DNA of 64,000 nt from Nitrospira_E sp052156535 (GCF_052156535.1 NZ_JBQKUP010000035.1:186001-250000); one strand, 5' to 3'; shown: positions 16,653-26,336, numbered from the stretch's first letter. The notes: generated by a model from the letters alone, not told the origin. A program made the numbers and translations.

Positions 16653-17321
16653 ATGAAACATCACTCTCGTGACCTTTTAGTCATGAGTCTGGCTGTAACG
16701 CTAATTGCCTGGAGCCAGGTATTCGGGTCATCAACCTTCTTGGAATTGACTTCCTTTGTTCCTGCCGAGACTCTTGTGCTCCAAGTCCAAGATCATCAAG
16801 CGAAACCCACCCCGAAACTGGAATCTTCCGAGAAAGCACCGCAGAAACCATCAGACAAAGACAACATTGTCCAATCCCAGAACTTGTCATTAAAACTGGC
16901 ATTTATGGAGGATCCTCGCCTCTTTCCATACGATATTGATTGCCAGATCCAGGAAAAAACGGTGGAGTTGAGAGGGGAAGTTTCTGTGGAGGATGAAAAG
17001 ACCATAGTCACAGCCATAACCACTCATCTGATCAAGGGGAAAGATATTATCAATCACATCGAAGTTCGCCCCTCTTTGCGCGCCGCCATACAGGCCAAAA
17101 TGGACACTCGCCTGACTGAATTGGTGAAACAACGGTTTGCCCATAGCCAAACGCTGCGGGAAGCCGATTTTGAAATCATGACGATTCGGGGGGTGGTTTC
17201 TCTGAGCGGGCGGACCCGATTTCAGGTGATTGTCTTGGAGGGGGCACAAGCGGCCCGTGAAATTCCTGGCGTCATCGCAGTCAATACTCTAAAGGTTCGT
17301 CTCGAGGCAGGGAATGATTGA
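16653..17321 (+). CDS. Secreted protein with two BON domains
   Basis: A 222-residue protein with an N-terminal hydrophobic export segment (LVMSLAVTLIAWSQVFG), a charged linker rich in Lys, Pro and Ser, and two BON-like domains: the first with VELRGEVSVEDEKTIV and HIEVRP, the second with MTIRGVVSLSGRT and IPGVIAVNTLKVRL. BON domains bind phospholipid or glycan surfaces in the periplasm. The gene lies 16 bases after the first MFS gene and overlaps or abuts the second, so all three are likely co-transcribed and the BON protein may serve as a periplasmic partner to the transporters. GAAGGAG precedes the ATG. Confidence 0.8.
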   Translation: MKHHSRDLLVMSLAVTLIAWSQVFGSSTFLELTSFVPAETLVLQVQDHQAKPTPKLESSEKAPQKPSDKDNIVQSQNLSLKLAFMEDPRLFPYDIDCQIQEKTVELRGEVSVEDEKTIVTAITTHLIKGKDIINHIEVRPSLRAAIQAKMDTRLTELVKQRFAHSQTLREADFEIMTIRGVVSLSGRTRFQVIVLEGAQAAREIPGVIAVNTLKVRLEAGND

Positions 17322-17341
17322 AGGGACCCAATCGTCACATC

Positions 17342-18664
17342 ATGTCCAATCTTTCTCTATCTTCTTCCGATTCCGACATTCCTCAACCTCTAGCTTTCGC
17401 CACTAGTCCCCCCCTTTTATTTCAAAGGAATTTTGGACTCCTTTGGTGGAGTCAGCTTATTTCTCAAATCGGGGATGGGGTGACCAAACTGGCATTGTTA
17501 TGGTTTGTCTATGCGGTGACCGGTTCCGCTCTCCAGACCACAGTCATTGGAATCTTGCAAACGCTCCCTCCGATTTTACTCGGTCCCTTCATAGGGGTAT
17601 TTATTGATCGATTTCCCAAAAAAATTATTCTTATCAGCACCGACCTCATACGAGCCATGCTGATCGGCCTCATTCCCTGTTTGGTCTCCCATGAGGCCTT
17701 CACGGTTGAATATTTGTATATCTTGGTATTTTGTAATGCCGTTGCGACTTCCCTATTTGCACCGGCCTTATTCGCCACCATTCCATTCATCGTGAAAAAA
17801 TCGGCTTTAACGGCTGCCAATGCTTTACTGCAGAGCACCATGAGTTTGGGAGTGATTTTCGGCCCCCTGTTAAGCGGACTGGGGATCGCCCTATTAAATT
17901 CCCAGAACGTTCTCTGCCTCAATGTCCTGACGTATATCGGGTCGGCCATATGCCTTGTATGTATTTCCATTCCGGAAGTGCCACACGAAGCGCCATTCCC
18001 AGAGGCAACCCTGAAAAATTCCATCAGCAGCTATGTCAAAGATTTACAAGAAGGCGTTCAATTTACTTTCTTCCGTCAGCCTGTCATCCGTCTGCTTATT
18101 TTGACAGCTGGATTGTATAGCTTCGTCATCAGTGCCTTTCATACGTTATTGCCGGTCCTCGGCAGGAATATGTTGAAACTGGGTCCGGTGGAGGTCGGTT
18201 ATATCACTTCCGGAGTGGGTGTGGGCCTATTTTTGGCCTCCGTATTCCTTGCTAAAGTCGCCCTGGGAGCACCTTGGCAACGCATTCGCCTGCTGGTGAC
18301 CACCAGCCTATTCACTGCATTCGCTCTTTGGGGATTCACCGGGGTATCGGAGTTATCCCTCAGCCTCCTGGTCGTCGTCCTTATTGGAATGGGAAGTGGG
18401 GTCTTAACCCCTATTGAATGGGGAATAATCCAGGAAATTTCTCCACCACAACTTATCGGACGAGTCCTGGCCCTGTATGGAACATTGGCCATGCTCGCTG
18501 CCATTGGGGGAATGACCACCTTTGGTTGGGTGACGGAACAGTTCGGAGAATTTTGGACCCTACTGGGGATGGGAATGGTTCTATTTCTGACTTCCTATAT
18601 TGCGTTTACAATCTCCCGACGAGTCCGAGATTCTACCCCGGAGGTGAATGGTCTTGAAAAATAA
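17342..18664 (+). CDS. MFS transporter (EntS/MFS_3-like), paralogue 2
   Basis: A 440-residue MFS protein clearly paralogous to the one at 15131: both share LLWW/LWAS-QxxSQIGDG near the start, LALLWFVY, the loop DRFPKKI and the downstream GPLLSGLGIALLNSQNVL segment. About twelve spans are evident, and it ends soon after the last one, without the polar tail of paralogue 1. The start is uncertain: ATG 17342 lacks a good ribosome-binding site, while an in-frame TTG at 17318, overlapping the BON stop and preceded by CAGGGAA, could be used through translational coupling. Two related carriers in one unit could form a heteromer or handle related substrates. Confidence 0.85.
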   Translation: MSNLSLSSSDSDIPQPLAFATSPPLLFQRNFGLLWWSQLISQIGDGVTKLALLWFVYAVTGSALQTTVIGILQTLPPILLGPFIGVFIDRFPKKIILISTDLIRAMLIGLIPCLVSHEAFTVEYLYILVFCNAVATSLFAPALFATIPFIVKKSALTAANALLQSTMSLGVIFGPLLSGLGIALLNSQNVLCLNVLTYIGSAICLVCISIPEVPHEAPFPEATLKNSISSYVKDLQEGVQFTFFRQPVIRLLILTAGLYSFVISAFHTLLPVLGRNMLKLGPVEVGYITSGVGVGLFLASVFLAKVALGAPWQRIRLLVTTSLFTAFALWGFTGVSELSLSLLVVVLIGMGSGVLTPIEWGIIQEISPPQLIGRVLALYGTLAMLAAIGGMTTFGWVTEQFGEFWTLLGMGMVLFLTSYIAFTISRRVRDSTPEVNGLEK

Positions 18665-18935
18665 ACTCCCTTTACAGCTTCTTAGACAATTTCCAACCTG
18701 ATGGCTTTTTGTCTGAAACTCCCATGGACCACCATCAACCAGGAATTGGGTTAGAGGGAATTCCCACAAGAACGGGGATTAAAATTTCAATGATTTCATC
18801 GAAGAGAAACAGAATTTTTTGGGTCCCTTACCAACCCAAAATTCGAGATATCCCTTCCTTTTAATTGGCTTTTGTTGGGAAAAAGATCACTGAATGTATT
18901 GTTCTAAATTTATTAGGATCTAGTGCCGACTTTTT

Positions 18936-19382
18936 TCAAAATTCGTTGAAAATTTCTTGAACTTTTGACGATAGTTCAGAGAGAGAACATGGTTTTTCCA
19001 TAATGGCATAAACCCCTACATTTTTAGCTTTGTTTCGGATGGGCACACTTAAATCCCCTGACACCAAAATTATGGGAACATATCTGTGAGTGTGCTGCAG
19101 CCAATCAATTAATTCTAACCCATTCATCTTGGGCATGCGATAATCAGTAATCACCAAATCGACATGCCTTTTATTGAGTTGAATTTTGGCAACCTCCCCA
19201 TTTTCTGCTTCAACACATGTCAGTCCTAATCGGACCAAGCGGTCACGCAAAAGCAATCGAAAATCTTTATCATCATCAACAATCATGACAATTTTTCCTC
19301 CTGATGCTTTCTGAGATATTGTTTCCCTTGTCGTCACAGAATAATCTCGATTGAATATGTTCAAAAGTAACTCGTTGGTCAT
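18936..19382 (-). CDS. Receiver-only response regulator
   Basis: A 148-residue CheY-like protein with a 28-residue N-terminal extension. The acidic pocket is IVDDDKDF, the phosphoryl acceptor is Asp80 in VITDYRMPKMNG, the Thr/Ser position is LVSGD and the conserved Lys is in MEKPCS. No output domain is present, so it works by protein contact or as a phosphate relay or sink. AAAGGAG is seven to eight bases before the ATG. It lies on the same strand as a second receiver-only gene and an NtrC-type pair, separated from them by secreted-protein genes. Confidence 0.88.
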   Translation of the reverse strand: MTNELLLNIFNRDYSVTTRETISQKASGGKIVMIVDDDKDFRLLLRDRLVRLGLTCVEAENGEVAKIQLNKRHVDLVITDYRMPKMNGLELIDWLQHTHRYVPIILVSGDLSVPIRNKAKNVGVYAIMEKPCSLSELSSKVQEIFNEF

Positions 19383-19594
19383 CGCGTATCTCCTTTATAT
19401 CTATTATTTATTTTTATTCTGACAAAACAACAATTCGATTCAGCTACAGAAAGTTGATTTATACCCGAAAAAAGTTTTATTAAAATTTTCCATTTTCGAA
19501 GGATGCCATTTAATTGGGCTTCGGCAACGCGAGCTCAATGCACGTCCTCCAATCAGGCATAGTTTTCAACAAGGATACCTGGACCGATATCGCC

Positions 19595-20227
19595 TTAGTT
19601 AGAATTTGTTTCGGACTCTCCTTTCAATTCCTGAATCTTGATCCCATATCCAGCCTCTCCCAACTGCGCAACAATTTTGCTCCCCTCTCGAATGTTTCCT
19701 TCAAGAACACTCTTGGTATCAAGATGCACTATTTCTGTGTGGTTCCCCTGTTTCACATACAAAAAATTCCCATTCCTTTTTTCGAGCATCCCTTTGATAC
19801 TCCGACGAACCATTGCGTGTTTGGGATTCGCCTTACTCTGCTCAATTTTTTGGACGGTGTGAAGCGAACCATCTTTGCCAATACTTGCCCTGACCTGATC
19901 CCCTAAAAATATGTCCCCTATTTTCAGTGTTTTTTCTTCAAAATGAAGGTCCCATTCTCTTCCAACCGGCGTCTCCACTAGGTACCGCTGATCCTTCATT
20001 TGAGAAAAATCTTTTCCTATAAATTCACCCTGCACCCTCGTGACTTTTCCTTCAATAATAATTTGCCCTCTTTCTGCGTGTCCTTGAATGACATCCTTCC
20101 TGTCCTCGGAAATTAATCCCATACTCATTGAAGCATTCAAACCCAAAATTCCAATCACGACCATTAGAACAAACCCTTTTCTCACAGAAAAATGGTGTTG
20201 GGTTTTTCTAGAGTTTTTTCTATACAT
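19595..20227 (-). CDS. Exported hypothetical protein, related to its neighbour
   Basis: A 210-residue protein with a hydrophobic N-terminal segment (GFVLMVVIGILGLNASMS) suitable for export. The mature part has a small beta-rich unit GKVTRVQGEF...YLVETPVGREWDLHFEE, which matches in layout the unit GEVKDVQGDW...VVQDSEGTEWKIQVD of the smaller exported protein at 20337. A second unit, GMLEKRNGNFLYVKQGNHTE, repeats a similar theme, suggesting an internal duplication of a small barrel. No family was recognised. CAGGAGGG precedes the ATG. It is 109 bases after its neighbour on the same strand and may share its transcript. Confidence 0.7.
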   Translation of the reverse strand: MYRKNSRKTQHHFSVRKGFVLMVVIGILGLNASMSMGLISEDRKDVIQGHAERGQIIIEGKVTRVQGEFIGKDFSQMKDQRYLVETPVGREWDLHFEEKTLKIGDIFLGDQVRASIGKDGSLHTVQKIEQSKANPKHAMVRRSIKGMLEKRNGNFLYVKQGNHTEIVHLDTKSVLEGNIREGSKIVAQLGEAGYGIKIQELKGESETNSN

Positions 20228-20336
20228 GACACCCTCCTGCTATTTGTTCTTCACGATAATCGGATAATTTCAAAAAAGGAGAGACCTTGCAGACCCCACC
20301 TCTCTGAGCTTTAACCGATTCCGGGAATTTCAATTC

Positions 20337-20648
20337 TTACTCCGGTATCACTTTCACTTCTTTGGCATGACCGTCCGGTTCTATCAAGGCGGCAATCGTG
20401 ACACCAGGGAGTACATTCCCTATAGTTTCCGTATAGTTGTCAACTTGGATTTTCCATTCAGTCCCTTCAGAATCTTGTACGACGCACCAATCTCCTTGTA
20501 CGTCTTTAACTTCTCCGCTCAACATGGTCATAGACAAAATTTCCCTTTCTGTATTCTCTGCCACCCCCATTTTTTCCGCAGCTTGGGCAAACGGTACGCC
20601 ACAAACGAAAATGAAAAACCCCACGATGAAATAAGAAAAGGTTTTCAT
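20337..20648 (-). CDS. Small exported protein
   Basis: A 103-residue protein with a clear signal peptide (YFIVGFFIFVCGVPFAQA, likely cut after AQA) and a mature domain of about 80 residues containing GEVKDVQGDWCVVQDSEGTEW, similar in pattern to the first unit of the protein at 19595. The pattern of paired strands around a G-x-V-x-x-V-x-G motif suggests a small beta barrel, and the fold may bind a ligand in the periplasm; this is inference. AAGGAGG lies six bases before the ATG. One Cys is present in the mature part. Confidence 0.75.
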   Translation of the reverse strand: MKTFSYFIVGFFIFVCGVPFAQAAEKMGVAENTEREILSMTMLSGEVKDVQGDWCVVQDSEGTEWKIQVDNYTETIGNVLPGVTIAALIEPDGHAKEVKVIPE

Positions 20649-21040
20649 AGGATCCTCCTTACGTTATTGGGTAATAATTGAGTTCTCCGTTATTCCCTGT
20701 TGAAGATCTGGAAAGCTATTCTTCTTCTAGGCGCAAACTTCAGGCCAGAACAATTTGAGCCATTTTTTTCAGGTTAATTCATTGCCAAATCAGATTATTT
20801 CAGCCGTTCGAAATATCAGGCACACGAGAGAAAATCATGAGATAAATCTTCGGATCGGGAAAAAATTACAAAAAATGGTGAATTTTTTACAAACCCATGA
20901 AAAATGGAAAAGATAATGATATTGGGCAAGGTCCCGCTTAGAGGGGAGGGATCGAGGATATTTGGAAAGGATTAGAACAGAGGAAACTGGAGAAAAGGGA
21001 AGCAAATTCGCAAAACTATTTAGATTTCAACCAGATTGAA
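20649..21040. other. Intergenic region, nothing recognised
   Basis: About 390 bases upstream of the small exported protein and downstream of the receiver gene at 21041. It is AT-rich with many stops in all frames. It should contain the promoter of the exported-protein pair; no clear terminator, RNA or repeat is visible. Confidence 0.5.
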
Positions 21041-21409
21041 TCAGCCTAGTGCCTCCATGAGAGATTTAAGATGGGATGGCCGAATGGGCTTTTCCAAGCA
21101 TCCGACCAGATTGAAATGTTGAGCCCGGGATTGAATGCCTTTTTCTCCGCTGACGACAATGATGTCGATACTTGGGTTATAGGATCGAAAAATTCGGATT
21201 AAATCCCACCCATTGATTTCCACGTTCAACACAGGGGGAAGGTTGATATCGATAACGGCCACTTCAAAGAATTTTTCCTTTATTTTCTTAATGGCTTGTA
21301 ACCCGTCCTTGGAGGTATCGGCATTATATCCATACATTCCAAGCATGGCCTTGAGGCCCTCACGACTATTCATATCATCTTCGACAATTAAAACGTTTTT
21401 TTTAGCCAT
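21041..21409 (-). CDS. Receiver-only response regulator
   Basis: A 122-residue CheY-like single receiver domain. The acidic pocket is LIVEDDMNSREG, the phosphoryl acceptor is Asp54 in AVIDINLPP, the Thr/Ser position is VVSGE and the conserved Lys is in LEKPIRPSHL. An insertion of a few residues after the acceptor (PVLNVEINGWDLI) is slightly unusual. No output domain. The ribosome-binding site is weak. It lies downstream of a lipoprotein and an NtrC-type kinase/regulator pair on the same strand; it could be an extra target of that kinase, but this is inference. Confidence 0.88.
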   Translation of the reverse strand: MAKKNVLIVEDDMNSREGLKAMLGMYGYNADTSKDGLQAIKKIKEKFFEVAVIDINLPPVLNVEINGWDLIRIFRSYNPSIDIIVVSGEKGIQSRAQHFNLVGCLEKPIRPSHLKSLMEALG

Positions 21410-21529
21410 TCGACACCAATTGATGGGGCATCATTCTTATCCCCATAAAAAAATGATCTTTTCTTCATTCCCAAGGTTCCACTACCAATCTTGTACTTCT
21501 TCCTCGTGAATTTTCAATATCATTTCTCC

Positions 21530-22078
21530 CTAAGGTTTTGTGGAATTATTGACAATTTCCTTGGTCAAGGTATGGGCTTTTTCCGATAAATTCAATGCCA
21601 TTGACAGATCATTTTGTGAAAAAGCCTCTTGGGCTTTTTCCAGAAAACTATTAATAGAAACGTAGGTATCGTGCTGTTCCTTGGACAGTTGGCTTTCATT
21701 AATGGTACGCAACAAATTTTGCGTCTCATCTATTTGAGTCTTGTAGGTCACAATTTCCTGACGATTATCTTTATTAGGAATCTCGGGGACAAGGATGGCC
21801 GGTTTTTGCTCTTGAGAAGGCGGGACCTGTTGTTGAGGCATATCGGATGGTATTTCATTTTTCCCAGGGATATCCTTAGACGGCGTGGGATCGTTCACAG
21901 AAACCGGCTTCATAGGAGATGAATTGGAGGAAAGATGAATGAATGCCGGGGAAAGGGCCTCTATCCTTTGTGTGATCTGATTAGGATACCAACGATCCGT
22001 TCCTGGTATAACACCATCAAATGAGCATCCACTACAGATCACAGTCATTCCCAACATTAGAAATTGACGACCACCCAT
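21530..22078 (-). CDS. Predicted lipoprotein with proline-rich linker
   Basis: A 182-residue protein beginning MGGRQFLMLGMTVICSGCSFDG, with a hydrophobic stretch and a probable lipidated Cys (the SGC is a reasonable lipobox although the -3 residue is not the usual Leu). A Pro/Ser/Gln-rich linker (about 60-105) is followed by a helical C-terminal half (TQIDETQNLLRTIN, EKAQEAFSQNDLSMALNLSEKA), typical of a coiled-coil or helical hairpin. GAGGG five bases upstream supports the start at 22078; the frame runs further upstream into the kinase gene but that part is not coding. It lies 40 bases after the histidine kinase, so it is probably in the same operon and may work at the envelope with it. Confidence 0.75.
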   Translation of the reverse strand: MGGRQFLMLGMTVICSGCSFDGVIPGTDRWYPNQITQRIEALSPAFIHLSSNSSPMKPVSVNDPTPSKDIPGKNEIPSDMPQQQVPPSQEQKPAILVPEIPNKDNRQEIVTYKTQIDETQNLLRTINESQLSKEQHDTYVSINSFLEKAQEAFSQNDLSMALNLSEKAHTLTKEIVNNSTKP

Positions 22079-22118
22079 GAAGGCCCTCTGCTGAGAACAT
22101 GACAACGGAAATGTCACT

Positions 22119-23930
22119 TCAGATTTTTCTTGGTAATCGGATACTAAAGGTGGTGCCTTTTCCCATTTCCGTTTGAACATCAATAACTCCTTCATGCAAT
22201 TGAATAAAGCGATAGACCAACGAAAGACCCAGACCGCTTCCATGATGTTTGGTAGTGTAATATAATTGAAAAATTTTTTCTTGCATTTCAGGAGGAATAC
22301 CAGGACCTTGGTCGCTGATGGAAATCCGTATTTCATTATCTTGCTGGGTAGACGTGGCAACCCGAATATCCCCGCCTTGTTCTTCCATGGCTTGACAAGC
22401 ATTCAAGATAATGTTGAGAAAAACCTGACTTAAGAGATCAGGATCTGCGGAAATGGCTGGCAGATCCGACTCACAATCCAGGACAAAGCGAATGCCCTTA
22501 TTTCCCCATTCTCTTTCTAACAGGCTCAACTCCCTCTGGAGCAACCGATTGACATTCACGGAGGAAAGTTCCAGCTCTTGCGGACGCATGAATTTCAAAA
22601 AACCAAGTACGACACGATCCAAACGATGGACTTCCCCTTCCAGGACCTCCAAACTTTTTTGGAAGTCTCCATTGAGGCCTTTGGCTTCTTCCTTTAAAAT
22701 TTCAAGATGAATAACCATTGCGTTCAAAGGATTTTTGACCTCATGGGCGAGTCCTGAAGTCAGTTGCCCCAAAGTCGTGAGCTGGGCAGCATATTGAACC
22801 AACGATTGGAGAGTTTTCATGGATTCTATATCTCTGCATAAAATCATCGCTCCATGAAAACGTGGGGAGGATCTTAAATAGATCACCGAAATATAAAACG
22901 ACTTAAATTCTCCTTTTCTGGGCAAAGAGCAGGGGACGGCCTTCAAGTCTTTCTTTTCCGCCAACGTTTGGTTAACCAATCGAATCAGCGGGGTAAAGGA
23001 TTCTCCCAACGACTCCAAGCGATGTCCTAGATGAGGCCCAGGGATATCCACCATGAATTCCATGGCTTGATTGAGAAATAGGGTTTTCCCTTGATCATCA
23101 ACGACAATCACCCCATCTTCCAAATGTTCGATCACTCCTTGAAGGTGCGTCTCCTCACTCAGGGTTTTGAGACGATCCGATTTCAGTTGTTGCCCCAACA
23201 ACTGAAGCTGCGAGGCCAATTCTCGAAATTCATCGGTCCGGCTTAAATCCGTTAACACATCAAAACGTCCTTGACGAAGTTGCTCCATTTGCTCAGCCAG
23301 GGCATGGATAGGACGCAGGGTCAACGTCGCCAGGCCCATGGTTAACAACCAGGCAATTGGCAAAGCCACCAAAGCAAACACAACACTGGTTTTCAAAGAA
23401 GAGGTCATTCTTTCACGAAGCAGACTGGTATGGATTCCGACAATGACTTTGCCGATGGGGACGTTCTCCCAGGTTATGGGAAGTGTACTGTCAAAAATGG
23501 ATCCTTCCTGATAAAGCACGGTGAACCGGTCAATGGGTCCCAGGGAAAGAAGGTCTTCGAGTTTGGGCCTGGTCGGATGCGGGCGCTCAGTTTTAGCGCC
23601 TTCGGAATGTAAAAGGGTTCTCCCTTGAGGATCAACAATGAGGGCATAGAGGAGATGAGGCGAGTACCCCACGCTGGCTTCAAGAAATTTTTTGAGTTCC
23701 TGATTAGTGGACAGCAAGACAACAGGATGGATATCGGGTGACTGAGCATTCAGCACCACCCGTTTACTGTACTCAAAAATTTGTCGTTTAATGAGAGAAA
23801 CCTGCTCCGAGGTTTCCTGGACGATGACACTGCTTAACTGAGAAAGATTGAGAAATGTACTACCAACCACCACCACCAGGGTAAGGACTGTAACGCCTAA
23901 CGCTTCCTTTCCCTTAACGTTCAATCGCAT
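22119..23930 (-). CDS. Membrane histidine kinase (NtrB/ZraS type)
   Basis: A 603-residue sensor kinase. Two membrane spans (about 9-29 and 183-204) bracket a periplasmic sensor of about 150 residues; then come HAMP (205-257), a PAS domain (about 262-372), the dimerisation helix with His396 in SGLAHEVKNPLNAM, and the ATPase domain with the N box ILNACQAMEEQGG and the G boxes DQGPGIPPE and GSGLGLSLV. It autophosphorylates and should donate phosphate to the NtrC-type regulator whose stop overlaps its start by 17 bases. The periplasmic part suggests an envelope signal. Its own lipoprotein neighbour follows after 40 bases. Confidence 0.92.
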   Translation of the reverse strand: MRLNVKGKEALGVTVLTLVVVVGSTFLNLSQLSSVIVQETSEQVSLIKRQIFEYSKRVVLNAQSPDIHPVVLLSTNQELKKFLEASVGYSPHLLYALIVDPQGRTLLHSEGAKTERPHPTRPKLEDLLSLGPIDRFTVLYQEGSIFDSTLPITWENVPIGKVIVGIHTSLLRERMTSSLKTSVVFALVALPIAWLLTMGLATLTLRPIHALAEQMEQLRQGRFDVLTDLSRTDEFRELASQLQLLGQQLKSDRLKTLSEETHLQGVIEHLEDGVIVVDDQGKTLFLNQAMEFMVDIPGPHLGHRLESLGESFTPLIRLVNQTLAEKKDLKAVPCSLPRKGEFKSFYISVIYLRSSPRFHGAMILCRDIESMKTLQSLVQYAAQLTTLGQLTSGLAHEVKNPLNAMVIHLEILKEEAKGLNGDFQKSLEVLEGEVHRLDRVVLGFLKFMRPQELELSSVNVNRLLQRELSLLEREWGNKGIRFVLDCESDLPAISADPDLLSQVFLNIILNACQAMEEQGGDIRVATSTQQDNEIRISISDQGPGIPPEMQEKIFQLYYTTKHHGSGLGLSLVYRFIQLHEGVIDVQTEMGKGTTFSIRLPRKI

Positions 23931-25293
23931 CGTGTAATCCGTACCGGTGAAGCTTATTGTGAAGGGTTTTCAAACTGACACCAAGAATCTCTGCTGCCCG
24001 TGTCTTATTGTTTTGATGATGTTTTAAGGTCTGAATGATAAGTTGGCGTTCAGCATCTTCGATTGTCGATCCCATGGGCAGTCGCACCGCGCCTTCCTTT
24101 TCCCCTGGACTTTCACTGTCCGCTTTTTTGGCAAATTCGGGAAGATGGGCAGTCGTAATCACATCAGCCGTACACGACATCACGGCCCGTTCAACGGCAT
24201 TTCGCAATTCACGGACATTTCCGGGCCAGGTATGATTCATTAAGCGCTCTAAGGCTTCATCATTCATTGACTGGACGGTCCTCGAATAATTGACATTAAA
24301 TTCTTCAATTAAGGCCTTCGCCAATAAAGGAATATCGTCTTTTCTTTCCCGGAGAGGCGGGAGATGGATGATACACACATTCAAGCGATAATAAAGATCT
24401 TCGCGCAATAATCCATCCTGAATGGCCTTCATGGGATCCTTATTCGTCGCCGCTACGACACGAACATCCACCTGGATGGGAACTGTTCCGCCAATCCTTT
24501 TGACTGAAGAATCTTGAAGGATCCTCAGAAATTTGGCTTGAATGGAAGGACTCATTTCGGCCACTTCATCCAGAAAAAGTGTCCCGCCATGTGCCAGTTC
24601 GAAACATCCCGGTTTTCTATCCAAGGCCCCTGTAAAAGCACCTTTTTCATGCCCGAAAATTTCGCTCTCCAGAAGGGTTTCAGGGATGGCCGAACAATTT
24701 ACCGGAATGAAGGGCCCTTTACTTCGATCGGATAGTTCGTGGAGACTTTGCGCAACCAATTCCTTTCCTGTGCCACTCTCCCCGAGAATGAGGACCCTCG
24801 CCGGCGTCGGGGCTGCCAGTTCAATGAGACTGTAAATTTCCTGCATGGGCTTACTCTTACCCACCAATTTACCCAGTCCCCACAACCCTTTCAGTCGTTT
24901 ACGCAACAGAACCATTTCTCGATGGGTCTCTCCTCTTTCCAATGCTTTTTCCACCATAATGCGAAGCCTGGCCACGTCCAGGGGTTTAGTCAAATAATCG
25001 TACGCACCCTGCTTGATAGCCGAAACAGCCGTCTCAATGGTCCCATGACCAGTCAGGACGATGACCGGACTGAATATTAATTCTTTCTGAAGAAACTGAA
25101 TGAGCTCGAGTCCATTAAATCCAGGCATAACCAAATCGGTAATGACCACATCAGGATGCAAGTGAGGGATTTTAGTCAGAGCTTCCTTCCCATCCCCAGC
25201 TTGTTCCACTTCATAGCCCCATTTGGCCAAAAGGATTGCCAACCCTTCACGAGAAGCCTCTTCATCATCAACCACAAAGATTTTTTTTGGCAT
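23914..25293 (-). CDS. Sigma-54-dependent NtrC-type response regulator
   Basis: A 459-residue regulator with three domains. The receiver has VVDDEEAS and the acceptor Asp53 in VITDLVMPG. The central AAA+ domain has the Walker A GESGTGKE, the sigma-54-contacting loop GAFTGA and Walker B GGTLFLDEVAE. The C-terminal Fis-type helix-turn-helix is NKTRAAEILGVSLKTLHNKLHRYGL. It should activate sigma-54 promoters when phosphorylated by the kinase encoded just downstream. I chose the ATG giving MPKKIFVVDD; an in-frame ATG at 25332 would add thirteen residues, and neither has a strong ribosome-binding site. Confidence 0.92.
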   Translation of the reverse strand: MPKKIFVVDDEEASREGLAILLAKWGYEVEQAGDGKEALTKIPHLHPDVVITDLVMPGFNGLELIQFLQKELIFSPVIVLTGHGTIETAVSAIKQGAYDYLTKPLDVARLRIMVEKALERGETHREMVLLRKRLKGLWGLGKLVGKSKPMQEIYSLIELAAPTPARVLILGESGTGKELVAQSLHELSDRSKGPFIPVNCSAIPETLLESEIFGHEKGAFTGALDRKPGCFELAHGGTLFLDEVAEMSPSIQAKFLRILQDSSVKRIGGTVPIQVDVRVVAATNKDPMKAIQDGLLREDLYYRLNVCIIHLPPLRERKDDIPLLAKALIEEFNVNYSRTVQSMNDEALERLMNHTWPGNVRELRNAVERAVMSCTADVITTAHLPEFAKKADSESPGEKEGAVRLPMGSTIEDAERQLIIQTLKHHQNNKTRAAEILGVSLKTLHNKLHRYGLHDAIER

Positions 25294-25609
25294 GTTTCGT
25301 CTCGCACTGCGGCATTCATGATCCGAGGTCATTCAGATCACAGGTTTACGCTTTTTTATGAGGTCATCGTGTAACTTCTCAAAATTATATACTTTGGCTG
25401 AAGAATCTTCATCACAAAAGAACAGCTATGAGTATTACCAGCCATTCGTTGTCCTTAAAACATTTTAAAGTCATTCGCTGCCTGGGACGGGAAAGAGCGT
25501 AGCGTTTATTCGAGAAATTTCCTTTTTGCCTCATATTCAATGAAGGCGCCATTTGAGACACACCCGGAATTGAAGCTCAAAAATAGGCATTTTGGGGACT
25601 TTAATGATA
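25294..25609. other. Promoter region of the regulator operon; no gene seen
   Basis: About 315 bases between the regulator start and the decayed segment that follows. No TGGCAC-N5-TTGC sigma-54 site was found. A 61-codon minus-strand frame overlapping its right end lacks protein-like features. Confidence 0.4.
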
Positions 25610-25990
25610 GGTACATGTTGATTAACCAAGCTTGAAAAATGTCTGTTTGAGTTGCCCACCTCTGCTTTGGAGGCAAGAAAGAGAAGGGCAAACCTATCTG
25701 ATCAATCGTTGGGAAACGACCGGGGACCCATATCTTCAGAGTATTCCCTCAGAGCACATCAATTGAAGGAACTGCTCGACGAGATCCGATTGTGGAGGAC
25801 AGTGATGTAAAACTCATCTGGGAACAAACAGGAATAAAAGGAAGTCAGGATATGGGCGGGCAAGCATGAGTGGGATGACCAGAGGCGAGGGCTGGCTTAA
25901 TTCGCCAAAAAAAGATCCGGTGAAAAGTGCTTATTGTGCGCAAAGAGAAAGTGACACCACTATGGCATTAAATGCTTTCTTTGTCTTATC
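25610..25990 (+). pseudogene. Decayed copy of the zinc-ribbon tail and small ORF
   Basis: This stretch mirrors 9190-9530. A frame ending at a TAA near 25809 reads LRAHQLKELLDEIRLW against LRARQLKEMFDGIRLW of the zinc-ribbon protein at 9097; further left a Cys-containing remnant (KCLF...LEARKR) matches RCLNCG...LKARG only weakly. After the stop, nucleotide similarity continues through AGGATATGGGCG, ATGAGTGGGATGACCAG and TTATTGTGCGCAAAGAGAAAG, the region of the 56-codon ORF, but with one extra base and internal stops. No operator-like array is left in front. It is a non-functional relic of a duplicated block. The left boundary is approximate. Confidence 0.65.
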
Positions 25991-26336
25991 GAAATGGAAA
26001 CATGTGCTTGCACCATACTACTTGACTTTGTTTAGGGAGAAATTATTTATTCCCCAACATTGTGACAATTTCTTTGAGTGGCCCAAACGTTTCAAGTTTT
26101 GTCGTTAATCTTATGTGAGGGGACGCTCACAAACCTGGAGGTAAAATTCCCGAATTGGGCCGGAGGAAAAATCTCAAGAAATGTTTTTAAATTTCGTGAA
26201 TTTTCCGCCGCAGAGAAAATCCTGGTTTCTCCATACACTGAAGAAAATCGAGAAAAGGATATACGTTCCAAAGGCTCTCATGTCTATAGAAATACGGATA
26301 TGTCATTTTCTTTCAATGTGAAAGAGGGATGTTGGT

